Below are positions 45,933-58,935 of a stretch of DNA of 64,000 nucleotides, one piece after another. Made by a program: the position numbers and the translations under genes. Source of the DNA: Dactylonectria macrodidyma (Eukaryota > Ascomycota > Sordariomycetes > Hypocreales > Nectriaceae). Every line of letters starts with the position of its first letter. The stretch's first letter is position 1. The stretch is from assembly GCA_020744425.1 (NCBI GenBank), contig JAGMUV010000048.1, positions 124,001 through 188,000 of the forward strand. Direction: 5' to 3'. The notes beneath the pieces were generated by a model, which worked only from the letters and a program-made list of their open reading frames with translations, was not told where the DNA came from and ran no database searches.

Positions 45933-46826
45933 GGAGTCAATTACATTGTAAGATGTATGATCTGACTTCAGACAATTATTTCGTAGTCTTTCTATTGATA
46001 CAAAACACAACATATTTGCAGCTAGCTGCGGTTAGTGATTTATGGACAAACGCATTGCTGCTGTAAGCACCAGGGGCTGATTACACGCAAGTAAAGAGTG
46101 GACTAATCTTAGGCCTGCATCTATCCGGCGTTGGTATATGACGTACCAGTCGAAAGTGACTTCGGTAGATATCTCCATCCATTGACAAGAACCCTGGACA
46201 AGAGTCATTGACTGATACAGTGTAGTCGGAAACTCCTACAATCTTTAATCACCTCAAAGTCGTAGCACCATCACTGTGAGCGGCTCCATCAAGTCATCAC
46301 ACGACAAATACGACTTTGTGCTTCATCGAGATGGTAACCGTTCCGTCTAGTTGATCACTTGGTCTTTAGTCTCTGACCCTCGCCAACTATTTAACAACCT
46401 CTTAGCGAGGTCTTGTCTTAGTCTCCTTAGCTATCAGTCTCTTAAGACCTCATAGCTAGGGAGGGACTTAATCTCCCTGCCGGTCTTCCTAGCCCTAGGT
46501 CTCTGAGTCCTAACAGTTAGGAAGGATCAGGTCGGTTAACCGATCCCTGACCCTCTGACTCGCTGACTATTTATTAACCTCTTGGCGAGGTCTTGGCCCG
46601 GTCTTTTTAGCCCTTAGTCTATGAGATTTAGAGACTAAGGGGGTGTGGATTTTTTTTTTAAGGAAGCCGGTTATGTGTGTGTTTTTCTTCTTTGGGGTTC
46701 TATATGTTTTTCTTCCTTTTTGGGTTGCTTAGGGCTTCCCTATTAGCCCGGCCTAGGTCTTCGGGCCCGGGCCGACGCGGTCTCGCGGGCTTGCCAGAGG
46801 GCAAGCGCCGACTGCGTGGGGAGGGA
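45933..46826. other. Intergenic, then 3' end of a gypsy-type element
   Basis: 45933-46370 is ordinary 3' flank. Strings at 46373-46445 and 46553-46625 (CTATTTA-TAACCTCTTRGCGAGG and flanks) repeat at an exact offset of 180 bp. 46640-46826 is T-rich, then GC-rich, ending in GCGCCGACTGCGTGGGGAGGGA, which matches the purine tract just before the 3' LTR of the gypsy element (30098-30112). So at least the last part is internal sequence of a related gypsy element. Confidence 0.6.
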
Positions 46827-46887
46827 TATGTCGGGGCTGAGGGCCCTGGGACCAGGGACCCGGATAGTCACGTTACCTATAGCTAGC

Positions 46888-47090
46888 TGTTGGATCCAAT
46901 ACGGCTAGGATGATCAGAGCCTTCAAAGGGGGTTTTTGGTGGAGACCATAGATGATTGTATTCATGTCTGTATGATCTAGGATGCCTCTGGCCCCCTCTT
47001 TTCTTCTGAGGGGTTTTTCTAGTCATCTGACTAAGGCTAGGATATCGGTGTATCAGAGGTTATGCCGCCACACGAGGGGTCAATCCAACA
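46888..47090 (-). repeat. 3' LTR of copia 1 (element on minus strand)
   Basis: 203 bp, nearly identical to 52354-52556. The few differences seen (for example TGTTGG/TGTTAG and CCAACA/CCAATA) are transitions. Confidence 0.9.
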
Positions 47091-50000
47091 CACCCCCCCA
47101 GCTGAAGCCGGGTAAGTTGAAGCTGCTGATATCAGGATGGCCCCGGACCCTCTAGGTCTTCTTCCTTCAGCTCTCGCAGCCTCCGTTGCCCTAGCCGGTC
47201 TGTGATGTCAACTAGACCTAGCTGCCGTACGGACCTTTGGAAGGCCGGGTTGCTGACTGTTTTTGTAAGCCCGTCTGCGATCATTTCCTCTGTTAGGATA
47301 TAGTCCACCTGGATCCTATTCTTCTGAGCTTCCTGCCTCAGCCAATGGTTATGAATATCGATATGCTGGAGCTTGGTCTGCAGCTTGTTGATGTCTTTGT
47401 GTACAAGCTGGATGGTCTGCTAGTTATTACATTGAATGTGAATCTTTTCTTCATCTAGCTAGATCCCTAGCTCTTTGACTAGCCGGCTGATGAATATGGC
47501 CTCCTTAGCTGCTTAAGATAGGGCTAGTAGCTCTGCCTCAGTCGTTAAGGTCGTGACTATTGCTTGCTTATTGGCTCTCCATCTGATCGTTCTTCCGAAT
47601 AGTCTTATAATATAGGCTTAAGAGCTTTTCCAGTCTTCTAGGTTATCTACGAAGGATACGTCGCTAGCCATAAGGAAACTATTGTCTTAACTGAATTAAA
47701 GGGCTAGGCCGCGGGTCTTCTTAAGATACAGAAGGACCCTATTAGCAGCTTGATGATGTTCGGGCCCTGGGTTTATGTTAAACCTAGCTAGCCAGGATAT
47801 AGCAAAAGCAACATCCGGCCGGGTTATTACGGCTATATATAGGATCGATCTGACCTTCTGTTAGTATCATCTTATTATAGGGATCGAGGACTGCTCGCTA
47901 TATGATTAAAGGTCTTCTTTTTTCATTAGGGTCTTATACTACTGATCTAGGTTATCCGTAAGGTTAGCTATCTTGTCTAGATATGTAGATTAGGATAACC
48001 AGATAAGTCTCTTGTTATAGTCTTGAATGACCTCAATCCCTAGGAACTACTGAAGGTTATGTCTGCCTATTAGGTCATAATGACTTTTGAGGTCTATAAC
48101 GGTCTTCTGAACGTTAGAACGTCGGTTCTTTCGATAGGCAAAGACGATATTATCTATATAGAAGAAGATAATGATCCCTTCCTTTATTATACAGCAGGGC
48201 TCATGCCGGACCGGCTTAAAGCCTAGGTCTTAGAGTGTGGCGGTGAGTTCCTTCTGCTATAGGAGGGGTGATTCCCGCAGCCTATATAGAGCTTTCTGGA
48301 CCAGTAGGATCTTTCCTGCTTGTCTATATCCAGGGGGCATTTTCATAAGGATCTGATGGTCTAGCCTAGCATTAATGAAGGCATTGACTGCATCGTACTG
48401 TATGAGATCTAGGTCAAACCGGGCAGCAATTGCTATCAAGGTCCGGAATGACCTTCCGGCTAAGGTTGCAGTATAGGTCTCTTTATCTAGCCCTTTCGGC
48501 TGCTAGTCTCTTCGGACAACTAGCCGGGCTTTGCATTTAATGAACCTCCCGTGCTTATTAAGCTTATAGACATAGACCCACATGCAGCCAAGGGTCTGTT
48601 TCCCTAGGGTTCTTGGGTCATCTTGGTCAATCTCGATCCATGACTCCATTTCCCTATGACTGTGTAAGTGATCCTGTTTAGCCTGTTCAAATTGGACCCC
48701 CATCGGGTGATGATTTAGATCCTGATGGTGCTGCGGCAGCTGTGGAAGCTGGCTGCGATGAACAGACCTAGGTTTCTTCAGTAGCCGTTGCAGCTTAGCT
48801 TTATCGATGACTTCCCCATTGAGGGTTCCAATCGGACTAGCTAGTCTTCCGGCGTTGAAGGCAGCCTTCCAGACATCAGACCGTTCGTTCCTTCGGTCCC
48901 TAGGGCCCTTAGGATCGTGCCCACCTAGCGGATCCGAGGCATCCTGGATCGTCATCGCTAGAAGCGCAGCGGGCAGCAGAGACACAGGAGTCAAGTAGGC
49001 ACGATCATAGGCGCTAGAGGGTCCAGATTGGCTGTCTTGAATAGCGTTACCTTCCTCAGGCTTTCTTTGATTACCTTCCTTAACCGTTACTTATACTATA
49101 ATAGAGTCTGGATTAACGTTATTAGCTGGATCCTTCAGGCCTGGGTCATCACCCTGGTCCCTTAGATCGCGGCCTTGACTATCGTCCTGATCTGGTTCGA
49201 TCTCTTTAACCTGATCCTTTAGGCTAAGGACATTGCCTTAATCCCTTAAATCTCAGTTAAGAGCATCGTCCGGCTCGATCTCATTAATCCGATCCTTTAG
49301 GCCAAGACCGTCATCTTAATCCCTTAGACTAAGGTTAAGAGCATTATCTTAATCCTCATAGTAGATAGCATTCTATATTCTACTACTATCTAGTATTTCC
49401 GCTATTAACTAATCCAGTCGAGCCTCTTTTACTTAGTTTAGTAGCTAGTCTAATTCTTCCTTACTGACTAGTAATAAGTCATCTTTTAGCTAGTTAATAT
49501 CTCCGTTAAATTATTCGTCTTCATTAAAAATGACATTTCTTATAGAGATGACCTTCCCAGTAGCCAGGTTCCAGATCCAATAGATATTCATTGACTAGTA
49601 GCCTATAAGATAGCCTATCTAAGTGCGGGGATTTAGCTACTGCTGCTTGTTACGGCCCTTTAGGGCGTCTTGGGTCATAGCAAACGCCTTAGATCCGTAG
49701 GCCCGTAGGTGACCTAGATACAGGACCTTACGTTCCTGACTGTAGCCATTGCATTAGGCTATAGCTATGTAGAACTGGCTGTATAGAGTATCCCAGTTAT
49801 TGATCCTTCGAGGCGTCTGGTTATATAGATAGATAGCAGCTCAGTAGATCTCAACCCAAAGGAAGGAAGGAAATCGGGCTCCGGCCCGTAGGGTCCTAGC
49901 CCTAGTCTTAATTATCTTGCCAGAAAGCTCGGCGCTGCCATTCTGGGCGGGTGTGTCTGCAGCTGTTGATTCCACAATAATGTTCATCCCCGAAAGGAAC

Positions 50001-52353
50001 CGGAAGACTAGCTGAGGCTGGCCTTCTGACTTGCCTAGGATCTCTCTATCGCACTCAATGACCTGAGGTTTCAGCTGATACTGCCGGACGAGATGACTTA
50101 GGAAATCCTTAAGGACTAGGACTAGCTCCTTATATTGCTAGGTCTTCAAATAATAGTCCCAAATGTAACCAGAATAGCGGTCTGTTATTAGCATCAGGCT
50201 AGCCCTTCCTTCTGGATCCTCTTCTAGATCGTGGAAGTCAATGGCTAGCCTCAGACCGGGTCCGGCCGGAAGGTCCTGCGGCCAGCGGCTGACTTATCGG
50301 GTCATCTTGGAAGTGCTGCAGTCATCGCATTCGACGGTTGTGATCCCTTTAATCCGGACCCCTGTGACCTTATTGACTAGCCTTTCTAGGGCTTGAGGCC
50401 CCAGATGACCAAGTCGCAGATGCTAACAGCGGGCATCCTGTTTCATTGCCTTAGGTCGGGTCGATGAGTTGAACCGGCTGTGCCGGGCAGGGAAGGCAGC
50501 CTCTGCTTGAGCTGTCTGATCAAATGGGACATCTTCTATGACGTATTAGTCGTATCGATCAGCTAGATAGCAAAGGATCGATCTGGCTATAGTCCGGAGA
50601 CAGTTGTGGTCTAGGCGTATGTCCTACTAGTAGCCCTGCTATTACAGATATCGTAGAGATATAAGGTTATAAGGGAAGTCAGGACAATAGGCCACATCAA
50701 ACAGAGATATAAGCCGAGGGCCCTTAGTCCCCTTGGTTATGATATCAACCTAGCCGTAGTCTAGGACTCAGACATCGTGTTCTCTAGTAATAAGGAAGTC
50801 ATCTATTTATATAAGCCGATATCCTTTAAACCGGTGGATCTGGTTAAAGATATAGATTATAGCCCCAGAGTCTAGAATAGCAGACCATAGTAAGGGATAG
50901 CGGGCAGCAGGAAAAGCAGCTATAACAGCAATTATCAGGTTAGAACAGCGGCCTATGCCTCGGCCTAGTCAATCTGACTTGTCCAGTCCAGCTGACCGCT
51001 TGAGGGCGTTGACTTTATCCTTCAGAGGTTGACAGGTAAGTCAGTATTTAACTCCATCTCTAATCACTAGGTTCTCTTCGAACCAGGAAGGAGCCTTTGA
51101 TAGAAAGAGATAATAGCAGTCAGAAAGACTATAATAAAAGCCTCCGCAGGCCTCACAGCGTAAGTCAGTGTTTCCTTGGTCCCGGGGTTCCTTGGATTTC
51201 GTCCTCTTTGACTAAGAGCCCGGTTAATCAGACTTGCGTTTCCTAGGGGTCCGTTTCGGCCGGGCGGGCCGGGCGGATCCCGCAGGCTGTTGACCTTCCT
51301 GATCGGGATCCTGTTCCTAATCCGGTTAGTTACTCGGATCCGGGTTCTGTCCGTAGGTCGGTCCAAAGTTTCCTCTTTTAATTCGGGGCGTGGGGGTCCT
51401 AGCCGGCTGCTGCAAGCCTCTGCAGCTGACCTCTGTGCGTAGGTTCTTAGCCACAGTCCGGATAGCGAGGGTCTTATCCTCTAGCTTATCCTGATAGATC
51501 CCTTAGAAGTTCGAGACCCAGTTTCTAAGGACTGACTTAATAGCATTATATAGGTTATCGAACTATATATTTAGGTCATCTAGTCTTCTGATATCTTAAG
51601 CCTAGGCTTAATACATTACTTACTCCCAGTCTATAAGCTAGTAAGGGAAATCCTTAGCTGCTTAAGGGACAGCTACTAGGATATTCTAATATTTTATACG
51701 GGCTTTATTTTACTATTCAGTCTGCATAGCTCTAACACTCTCTCGTAGGTTGATATACTAGCTCTTTAGATCCTTTTAAGGATTAAAGGCACTATCTATT
51801 AGACTTATAGTAATAGTCTCTATTATCCATTTCTTTAGTATATTAATATGATCTTACTGCTCTTTATATTCCTAATAGTCTTAGTCATAGTCTTTATAGC
51901 TAGACTTATAAGAAGCTTTATTTTTAATAGTTAGATCTATAATAGATCAGGCCCGTTAAGACAGATCGGTCATTTTAAAGGTATAGGTCGGAGTAGGGTT
52001 CTGACTAGATCCCTGACTCCCAGACCCTTAGGTCTAACGGGCTTATTCAGGCTCGATCCGCTATAGAAGGATTCTTCGGAAATAGGAATCGACTCGCGGT
52101 CTAGTTAGAGGTAGCATTGGCTATTTATTTGTATCTAGGTCGGCAAGGACCCAGATCGTAGCCGCATTCGTCCTCAGCTGGAATTCCTTATCCCAGGGCC
52201 TCCAGTCTTTAAAGGTCTTAAGAAAGACCTTACGGGTGGTTATTGCGGCATTTTCTGCAGACATCGCGGTCGTCATATTAGAGCTGGATAGAGGCTTGAA
52301 AACCGTACGGATCGTAGCGTAAAGGGCGTCTTCACGCAATTTCGACTGTTAAT

Positions 52354-52556
52354 TGTTAGATCCAATACGGCTAGGATGATCAGAGCCTTCAAAGGGGGTT
52401 TTTGGTGGAGACCATAGATGATTGTATTCATGTCTGTATGATCTAGGATGCCTCCGGCCCCCTCTTTTCTTCTGAGGGGTTTTTCTAGTCATCTGACTAA
52501 GGCTAGGATATCGGTGTATCAGAGGTTATGCTGTCACACGAGGGGTCAATCCAATA
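52354..52556 (-). repeat. 5' LTR of copia 1
   Basis: 203-bp partner of 46888-47090, followed by the CTAGC target duplication at 52557. Confidence 0.9.
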
Positions 52557-52581
52557 CTAGCTATAAGAGGCAGCAGATTTC

Positions 52582-52755
52582 TGTTACGATGTGTATTTGG
52601 GTAGCAGGGCGTGTATATGGCGTGTGCCTGCTATAGTAATATCCTTCTAGCTATTTTAGTATAAAGGGTGTATAGGGACTTAGAGCGGGGACTTGATATA
52701 ATTAAGAATATATACACACCTAATCAGGTGCTATATACGATAAAAGCTCGTGATA
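52582..52755 (+). repeat. 5' LTR of copia 2
   Basis: 174 bp. Differences from 57796-57969 are C-to-T or G-to-A in the places compared (for example ACACAC to ATATAC, CACACACGAC to TATATACGAT), so this copy is the more RIP-affected. Confidence 0.9.
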
Positions 52756-55737
52756 GTTATAAGCCCGGTTTATGACAATTCTATTAAAAAAGATAGTAAT
52801 AATACGATTTGCATTAAGCCAGACCTCGAAGGGCTGATATCCATCGTTATTTAGATAGAATATGTCGTAATGTGGTTAAAATCGATCGATACTGTCTGTT
52901 CTGGCCGATCTGAATATGATGTTAAAAGACTAGAGAGTGATCTTGACTGGGAAGGAAAATTAGGATGTGTGGATTCAGTCTATATTAGCTAAGACTCTAA
53001 GGAAGATATGGTCTTATATGCATTCTGATTATCTTATTAGAGAACTCTTATAAGAACTAAGAGAGCCTTAGTATAGTGACTTTAATGCTATTACTATAGA
53101 CTATACCTAGCTATTACTGTTATAGTAGTGAGTATATAATACTATATTTAAGTAATAGGAAGTTAGGAAGTGGGACTTTAGAAAGTAGGAGATAGAGATT
53201 AATATAGTATATGATACTATTCTAGAGATAGTTTTAATTAAGTATAGGTAACTGCTTAATAGAAAAGACATATTATAAGAGTGGATATAGCTGCTTAAGA
53301 GCTCTGCTGCTCTATTAGAAGGCTTTATAATAGCTAAGGTGAAAGACGAATATATTGCTATAATGAAAGGCTTTAAGAATTAGAAAGCCTTCTTATAATG
53401 GCTTAAGTCGTGGGAATCGATAATGATTAAAGCAAAGAAGTATTACTTAGTAGAGACTGAGACTGGTTAATGGCTTTAAAAGTTCGCTGACCTAATTGAA
53501 CCAATCTATTAAAGCTATGTAATAGCTTTTACGGAGGGGGCCAAGATTCTAGATGCTAAAGCAGTTCTTTAGAGAAGACGCTTTTAAGATACGCTCGCCC
53601 ACTAGGCTGCCTAAGTAGAAGCAGCTGAGCAGTAATGACTCTATATAAGCAGTGGGAGTGAAACTATAGAATTAGATTCCTAATCTAGACTAGGAGGTAT
53701 TGACCTAATTGTATTAGCTGTATAGTGACCTGCTCCTAATGGCTTAAAGGTTTAGATACTTTAAGAGGTTGCCTCTATAATGCGTGAATGGGCATCTCGC
53801 AAGAGGCCTACGAGTAGTAATACTGTAAGGGGCGGGGCATTTTATATAGAGGGAGGTAATGAAGAGAGTGACTATAGTGAGGAGGTATCTATGCTAAAGG
53901 GTGGGAAGAGGATAAAGTCTGGCTTTAGAGGACGCTCTAGTAAGAGGCCAGTACTTACATGCCTAGCCTGCAGTATGAGAGGGCATAATCTATCTGACTG
54001 CTAGTGTGTGTTCGAAGATATAAGACCAGAGGGCATGCTTTGTAATAATCATTATATGCGAAGGGCTAAGAAGGCGCTAGAAGATGACCACGAGCTGTAG
54101 AGAAGGGTTAATACTTTATAAGAATAGAAAGGGAACTGACAATTATAGAAGAGAAAGGCCAGAGTTAAGATCATAGGAGTGGCGAATATAGCGTACTTAC
54201 GATCAGCCTTTATTTCTATAATTACTATATATCCACTATGTTTATTAATAATCTTAAATTCTAGTATAATGTTGTATATTTTTAATGATCTAACTAGGTT
54301 TAAGACCTTCTATAAAGTAGCAGATGGAGAGGCAGTTATTATAAGAGTATTAGAAGTTCTAATCCTAGGTTTTGGAAGAGTTGACCTAGAGGTCACACTT
54401 CCAGACGGGAAAGTTGGAATTTTATGCCTACAGAATGCAACCTATTATACTGATTTTAGCACGAACCTAGTATCCTTTTAATTACTTTAAGAGAACAGAA
54501 TCTTTTAGAATACTATTAATAACCTCCTGATTTAAAGGGACGGTTTAATTATATGCATTATCTACTAGATGTATAATTAATTCGTACTGCAGTATCGAGA
54601 GATTTCGCGCGATGTTAAGGATGCTATCTTTAGTACGTAATATAGGCGAAGAATATCGCAAAATCTAAGAGTACTAGCAGTAGTGATTGGATCCTTATAG
54701 CATCTTCGAATGGGATATCTAAGTCCGTTAATATTGTATCACTTGGGAAAGAATTCCCTAGGGATATGACTCTGTAGACTAAAGATAATGCAGTGTCCAG
54801 GCTGTAGTTAAGGGAAGATATATTAGTAGATATCTCGATGGCTACTAGACTAAGAAAAAGACAAGCCATATTATGAAATTTGGATTGACTAGACTGATAT
54901 TGATAAAAATGCAAAGGGCTTTATTCAAGCCATATTTATTATAGATGCTTGGTCTGGTATAGTCTTTCTATATTATACTAAGACATATGATAGATAAGAG
55001 AGTAGTAAGATAGTAAGATACTTCTATTACTAGATAAAGATCTACTATAGCTATCTAGTTAAAGTGGTTCGCTTAGATAATGAGCTCTTTACTAAGAAGT
55101 TTAAATACTAGATGATGTAGAGAGGCATTATTAGGAAACTATTAGCGTTAAATACGCAAGCTCAGAACGGAGGAGCTGAGTGCTTAGGGGGTGTGGTAAT
55201 TAAGAGGAGCTAAGTAATAAGAATCATAGCTAATATACTGCATAGTCTTTAGAGAGAAATAATTAGTATAGCTATATACCTAAAGAATAGAATACTATAA
55301 GAGTTAAATAAGTGAAAGACCCTTTATAAGTTGTTCTACTTAAGATAGCCATACTTATCGTACTTAAAGGCATATGGCTACAGGGCCTACGCTATAACTT
55401 CATAAGCGTAACTTAAATGAAAGAAGCTCTATAAGCTTGACCTAAGAGCGCACATTAGCTATCTTATTAGTTATAACTTAACAAACATCTTTCGTATTTA
55501 AATCCTATATAAAGGAAAAGTCATATTAACTTAAGATGTTATCTTTAATGAAGATACATTCTTTAATAGTAAATGTATAGAAAAGGAACTTATTAATAGC
55601 GTTAATGACCTGGTTAAGAAGGTCGCTATTCCGCCAAGCCAGCTGAATAACCAAGCTGTACTTGAAGAAGATAAGCCAGTCTTTGAATCTGGTAACCATA
55701 AAGAAGACTAGGGTGACGATGGGGAAGAAATGGTTCT

Positions 55738-55773
55738 AGAAAATGATCCAGAAAATGATCCAGAAAATGATCT
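55738..55773 (+). repeat. 12-bp tandem repeat, three units, inside copia 2
   Basis: AGAAAATGATCC occurs three times in a row (the third ends CT). In the plus frame it codes repeated Glu-Asn-Asp-Pro, an acidic linker between integrase and reverse transcriptase. Confidence 0.9.
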
Positions 55774-57795
55774 AGAAGAATATCAGGATGACTAAGCAGA
55801 CAAAGAAGACTACGAACTAGCAAGAGCTTTAGAAGAAGCATTATATATACCTCCACTAACTAAACTAGACTAAGAGCAAGATATAGTGCTTTCAGTCTTC
55901 TTACTAATTACTAGAGCTAAGGGGGTAAGAGCAGATATTCTGCTAATTATAGTTATAGAAAGCTGCTTAGACGACTTTGTCCTAGTTCTAATTGAGATAG
56001 CTTATCATAGGAGTTTTATTATTAGAATAAAGTTTAAGCTAGAGAAGATATATAAGCGAAACTTATTAGAAGAGCTGAAGACTCTTAGGGATCTCGATAG
56101 CCACCTATTTAAAGAACAGTTCAGTAAGGTATAAGAAGAATATATAGTATCTTACTAATAGATAAAGTCATTTATTAAAGTATTATAGTAGTAGGCAAAA
56201 GGACAATAGGTACTAAGCTATATATAGGTATTTACTTATAAAATAGATAAGTATAGATACTTAGTTAAGTGCAAAGCCTGTCTTATTATTTACAGCAATT
56301 AATAGGCTAGGGGAGATCTGCTGACTTAAGCAATAATGCTTATAAGCATGTCTTTTAGAGCACTTATAGTAATTGCGGTAGAATACGATCTAGAGCTCGT
56401 GCAGATAGATGCTATAAATGCTTTTATATATTGTGAGATAGATAAGCTAGTATTTATAAGAATGCTACTAGGATTCTAAAAGTATAGCAGAGTTCTAAAG
56501 CTCTAGAAGGCGCTTTACAGACTATAGAGGTCTCCGTTCTTATGGTAATAAGATCTGATACAAACCCTCTAAGACCTTAGCTTTAGGACTATTCCTGATG
56601 AACCCTATGTAATGCTTAAAGATAGAGTGATTGTCTTCTTCTTTATTAATGATCTTATCTAGGCATACTAGAAGGAGAAGGCAGATAGGGTAAAGAAGGC
56701 TATAGAAGGCTTATAGCAGACCTATAATATAACTGTGCTAGGAGAACTGAAGTGGTTTTTTAGAATTCATATTATATGAAATAGAGCTAAGCGATCTATC
56801 TAGCTAACTTAAGATATATATATCGATAAGATTGCGTACTAGTATGATATCGATCTAAAGACCAAGGTTCCTGAGACTCTGATAATAGAAGAAGAATTAT
56901 TACTAGTAACTTGCTAAGCTGACTAGCATTCGATTGAGAAATATTTAAAGAAAGTCAGATCGATATTATTCGCATTAATCTTAATACGACCTGATGTTAT
57001 ATTCATAGCCATAAGGCTAGCTAGGTTTAATCAGAATCTAGACTATACATACCATAAGGCCGCAGACTGAGTCTTATAGTATTTATATAGAATACGTTTA
57101 CTAAGAATCAGGCTAGGAAGAATAAGATTCCTTAAGAGCTTCCTATATGTAAGCAATGCTTCCTATACAGATAATATAATAGATAGGAAGAGCTTGTAAG
57201 GCTATGTAATAATACTGTTTAGAGGACCAATTGCCTAGAAAGTAATAAAACAGTCTACGGTCACTATATTAAATACTGAAGCTGAATTGCTCGCTTTATC
57301 TTAGATAGCTAAGGAAGCTATCTTTATAAGCAGGATTCTTAAGGAGCTAGAAGTACAGATTGACAGACTATTGCATATTGAATGCGATAATGCCTAGACA
57401 ATCAGGCTTATAACTAAGGAATCAGCCAAGTTAATTACAAAGCTTTAGTATATAGATATTTATTAACACTAGTTATGATAAGAATATAGGGAGAAGAGAG
57501 TTAAGTTTGGCTGGGTCCTAATATCGAAGATGATTATAGATAGGATGATAAAGGCCCTGCCTAAGCAACAGCATGCAACGTTCATTAAGATGCTTTAAAT
57601 AGAGGACATTTTACACTAGATTGCCCTAGAATAGCGAATGGAAGCTATGAAGGACTAGATTGTGAAAACACGTAGCCAGAAGGAAGGCAATAGCCCTAAT
57701 AAGGAGGCAAGACTCGGATATCAAGGAGGGCAGAGACCTAAAAGATAACTTATAGGGTAGCTAAGTCTTTGGAAATGGCCTTAGCTAAGGGGGTG

Positions 57796-57969
57796 TGTTA
57801 CGATGTGTATTTAGGTAGCAGGGCGTGTACATAGCGTGTGCCTGCTATAGCAATATCCTTCTAGCTATTTTAGTATAAAGGGTGTATAGGGACTCAGAGC
57901 GGGGACTTGACACAATTAAGAACATACACACACCCAATCAGGTGCCACACACGACAAAAGCTCGTGACA
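57796..57969 (+). repeat. 3' LTR of copia 2
   Basis: 174-bp partner of 52582-52755, better preserved, followed by the ATTTC target duplication. Confidence 0.9.
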
Positions 57970-58238
57970 ATTTCCCAGACTTAGATAGAAAAACCATGCT
58001 TCTTCCTCTCTTTTACTTGATTTTTTCTAATTTTTTTAGTCTTAATTTTCCTATTTTATTTTACTTAATTAACTAATATCATTCTTCCTTTTCTAGCTAG
58101 CTGCTTGGCTAATGATTTTATTTGCATTTTCAGCTATTTTATTTCCTCGGCCTTATCTTGGCCGTCCTTTGCCACCTTTCGGGTCGAGCTCGCCGTCACT
58201 TCGGGTGGTGGTGCCCCTCTTGTCCCCCTGCCTAACAC

Positions 58239-58935
58239 TAGTCTAGAAACGGAAAGTGTAATACTCATAGTGCTTTGCAAATAATGGCCCGGTTGAGGAT
58301 TCTACTTTAACTACGACCTGTAATAGCAATATAGGCATAATAGGCGAAGTGAATACATTAATATATTAGTAATATAAATATATATTCAATAAATCTACAG
58401 AAGACTGGAAATTCATATTGTGGTACTGAAAACCTAAGTCGTAATTGCCTACTAGAATGGTCCTCCGCGATGATGATGTTAAGGTCTGCTTGATGCTTGT
58501 GCTTGTCCCTAGCTACTAACACCAAAAGCTTCCTCTTTTTATTGTCCCAATGGGTCAGGCCACTGGTCCCAATGCGGTACGGCCTTTCCTGTTGAAGGAA
58601 GCCGCCGCAGTCTTGGCCCTAGTCGCGGCAAGGATCTGATCAAATGACCAATATCCCCAAAGACAGCAAATCCACGACTCAGTAGCTAAGTATTCCGGAT
58701 TGTATAGTACTATGAAGTTAAGATTATATTCAGATAACCTCTTTAAAGAGTTTCTTATAAAATGAGGCATTATGGTCTTCATAGCCTAGAGTAGAAGTAG
58801 AGTCATTGACTTGTATTTACGTGCTAGTTTACTAGATAGTCAATATTGGATCAGGGAATGCAATTAGCTCAACACAAAGCGCGACCACTACTGTCTTATG
58901 CCCCATGGGGTTGAAGTCACGGGGACCTTCGACCT
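58239..58935. other. Intergenic, no gene recognised
   Basis: About 700 bp between the end of the LTR and the stop of the CHAT gene. A 75-codon minus frame (58555-58782) has no recognisable feature. Nothing else is seen. Confidence 0.55.

Larger units (their letters stand above)
46888..52556 (-). mobile_element. Ty1/copia retrotransposon 1, RIP-damaged, full length
   Basis: LTRs of 203 bp at 46888-47090 and 52354-52556 begin TGTTRGATCCAATACGG and end CAATCCAAYA. The target duplication CTAGC is at 46883-46887 and 52557-52561. Coding is on the minus strand: gag start near 52339 (MREDALYATIRTVFKPL), a knuckle-like CEACGGFYYSLSDC near 51140, protease AILDSGA near 50870, the GAG-pre-integrase motif CWHLRLGHLGPQALERL-like near 50420, integrase 49800-50300, reverse transcriptase FDLDLIQYDAVNAFINARLD at 48360-48420, and the RNase H end LTKTVSNPAFQRSVRQL near 47230. 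In-frame TAG/TGA stops break it. Order INT before RT is copia type. It inserted in an older gypsy-type LTR. Confidence 0.9.
52582..57969 (+). mobile_element. Ty1/copia retrotransposon 2, RIP-damaged, full length
   Basis: LTRs of 174 bp at 52582-52755 and 57796-57969 begin TGTTACGATGTGTATTT and end GCTCGTGACA (TGATA in the left copy). The target duplication ATTTC is at 52577-52581 and 57970-57974. On the plus strand are a zinc knuckle CLACSMRGHNLSDC at about 53960-54003, a protease-like LNSSIMLYIFNDLTRF near 54250 (the D-S-G Asp now Asn), an integrase core about 54910-55240 (FIIDAWSGIVFLYYTKTYD, LDNELF), reverse transcriptase YDLELVQIDAINAFIYCEID near 56380 with a catalytic strand VFFFINDLI near 56630, and an RNase H region 57150-57560. 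Many TAG/TAA stops interrupt it. Its family is distinct from copia 1 by LTR sequence and length. Confidence 0.9.
46827..58238 (+). mobile_element. Gypsy-related LTR (~345 bp) split by two copia elements
   Basis: The left part, 46827-46887, begins TATGTCGGGGCTGAGGGCCC, like the LTR start at 30114. A middle piece is 52562-52581. The right part, 57975-58238, ends CGTCACTTCGGGTGGTGGTG... CCCTGCCTAACAC, like the LTR end at 30460-30515. Removing the two copia elements with one target duplication each leaves about 345 bp. The homology is clear at the ends and weak in the middle, so it is a related but different family. A purine tract precedes it, so it is a 3' LTR of a 5'-truncated element. Confidence 0.75.

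Noticed and set aside
58555..58782. 75-codon minus-strand frame between LTR and CHAT gene
   Set aside because: No signal, domain or splice continuation; likely chance.
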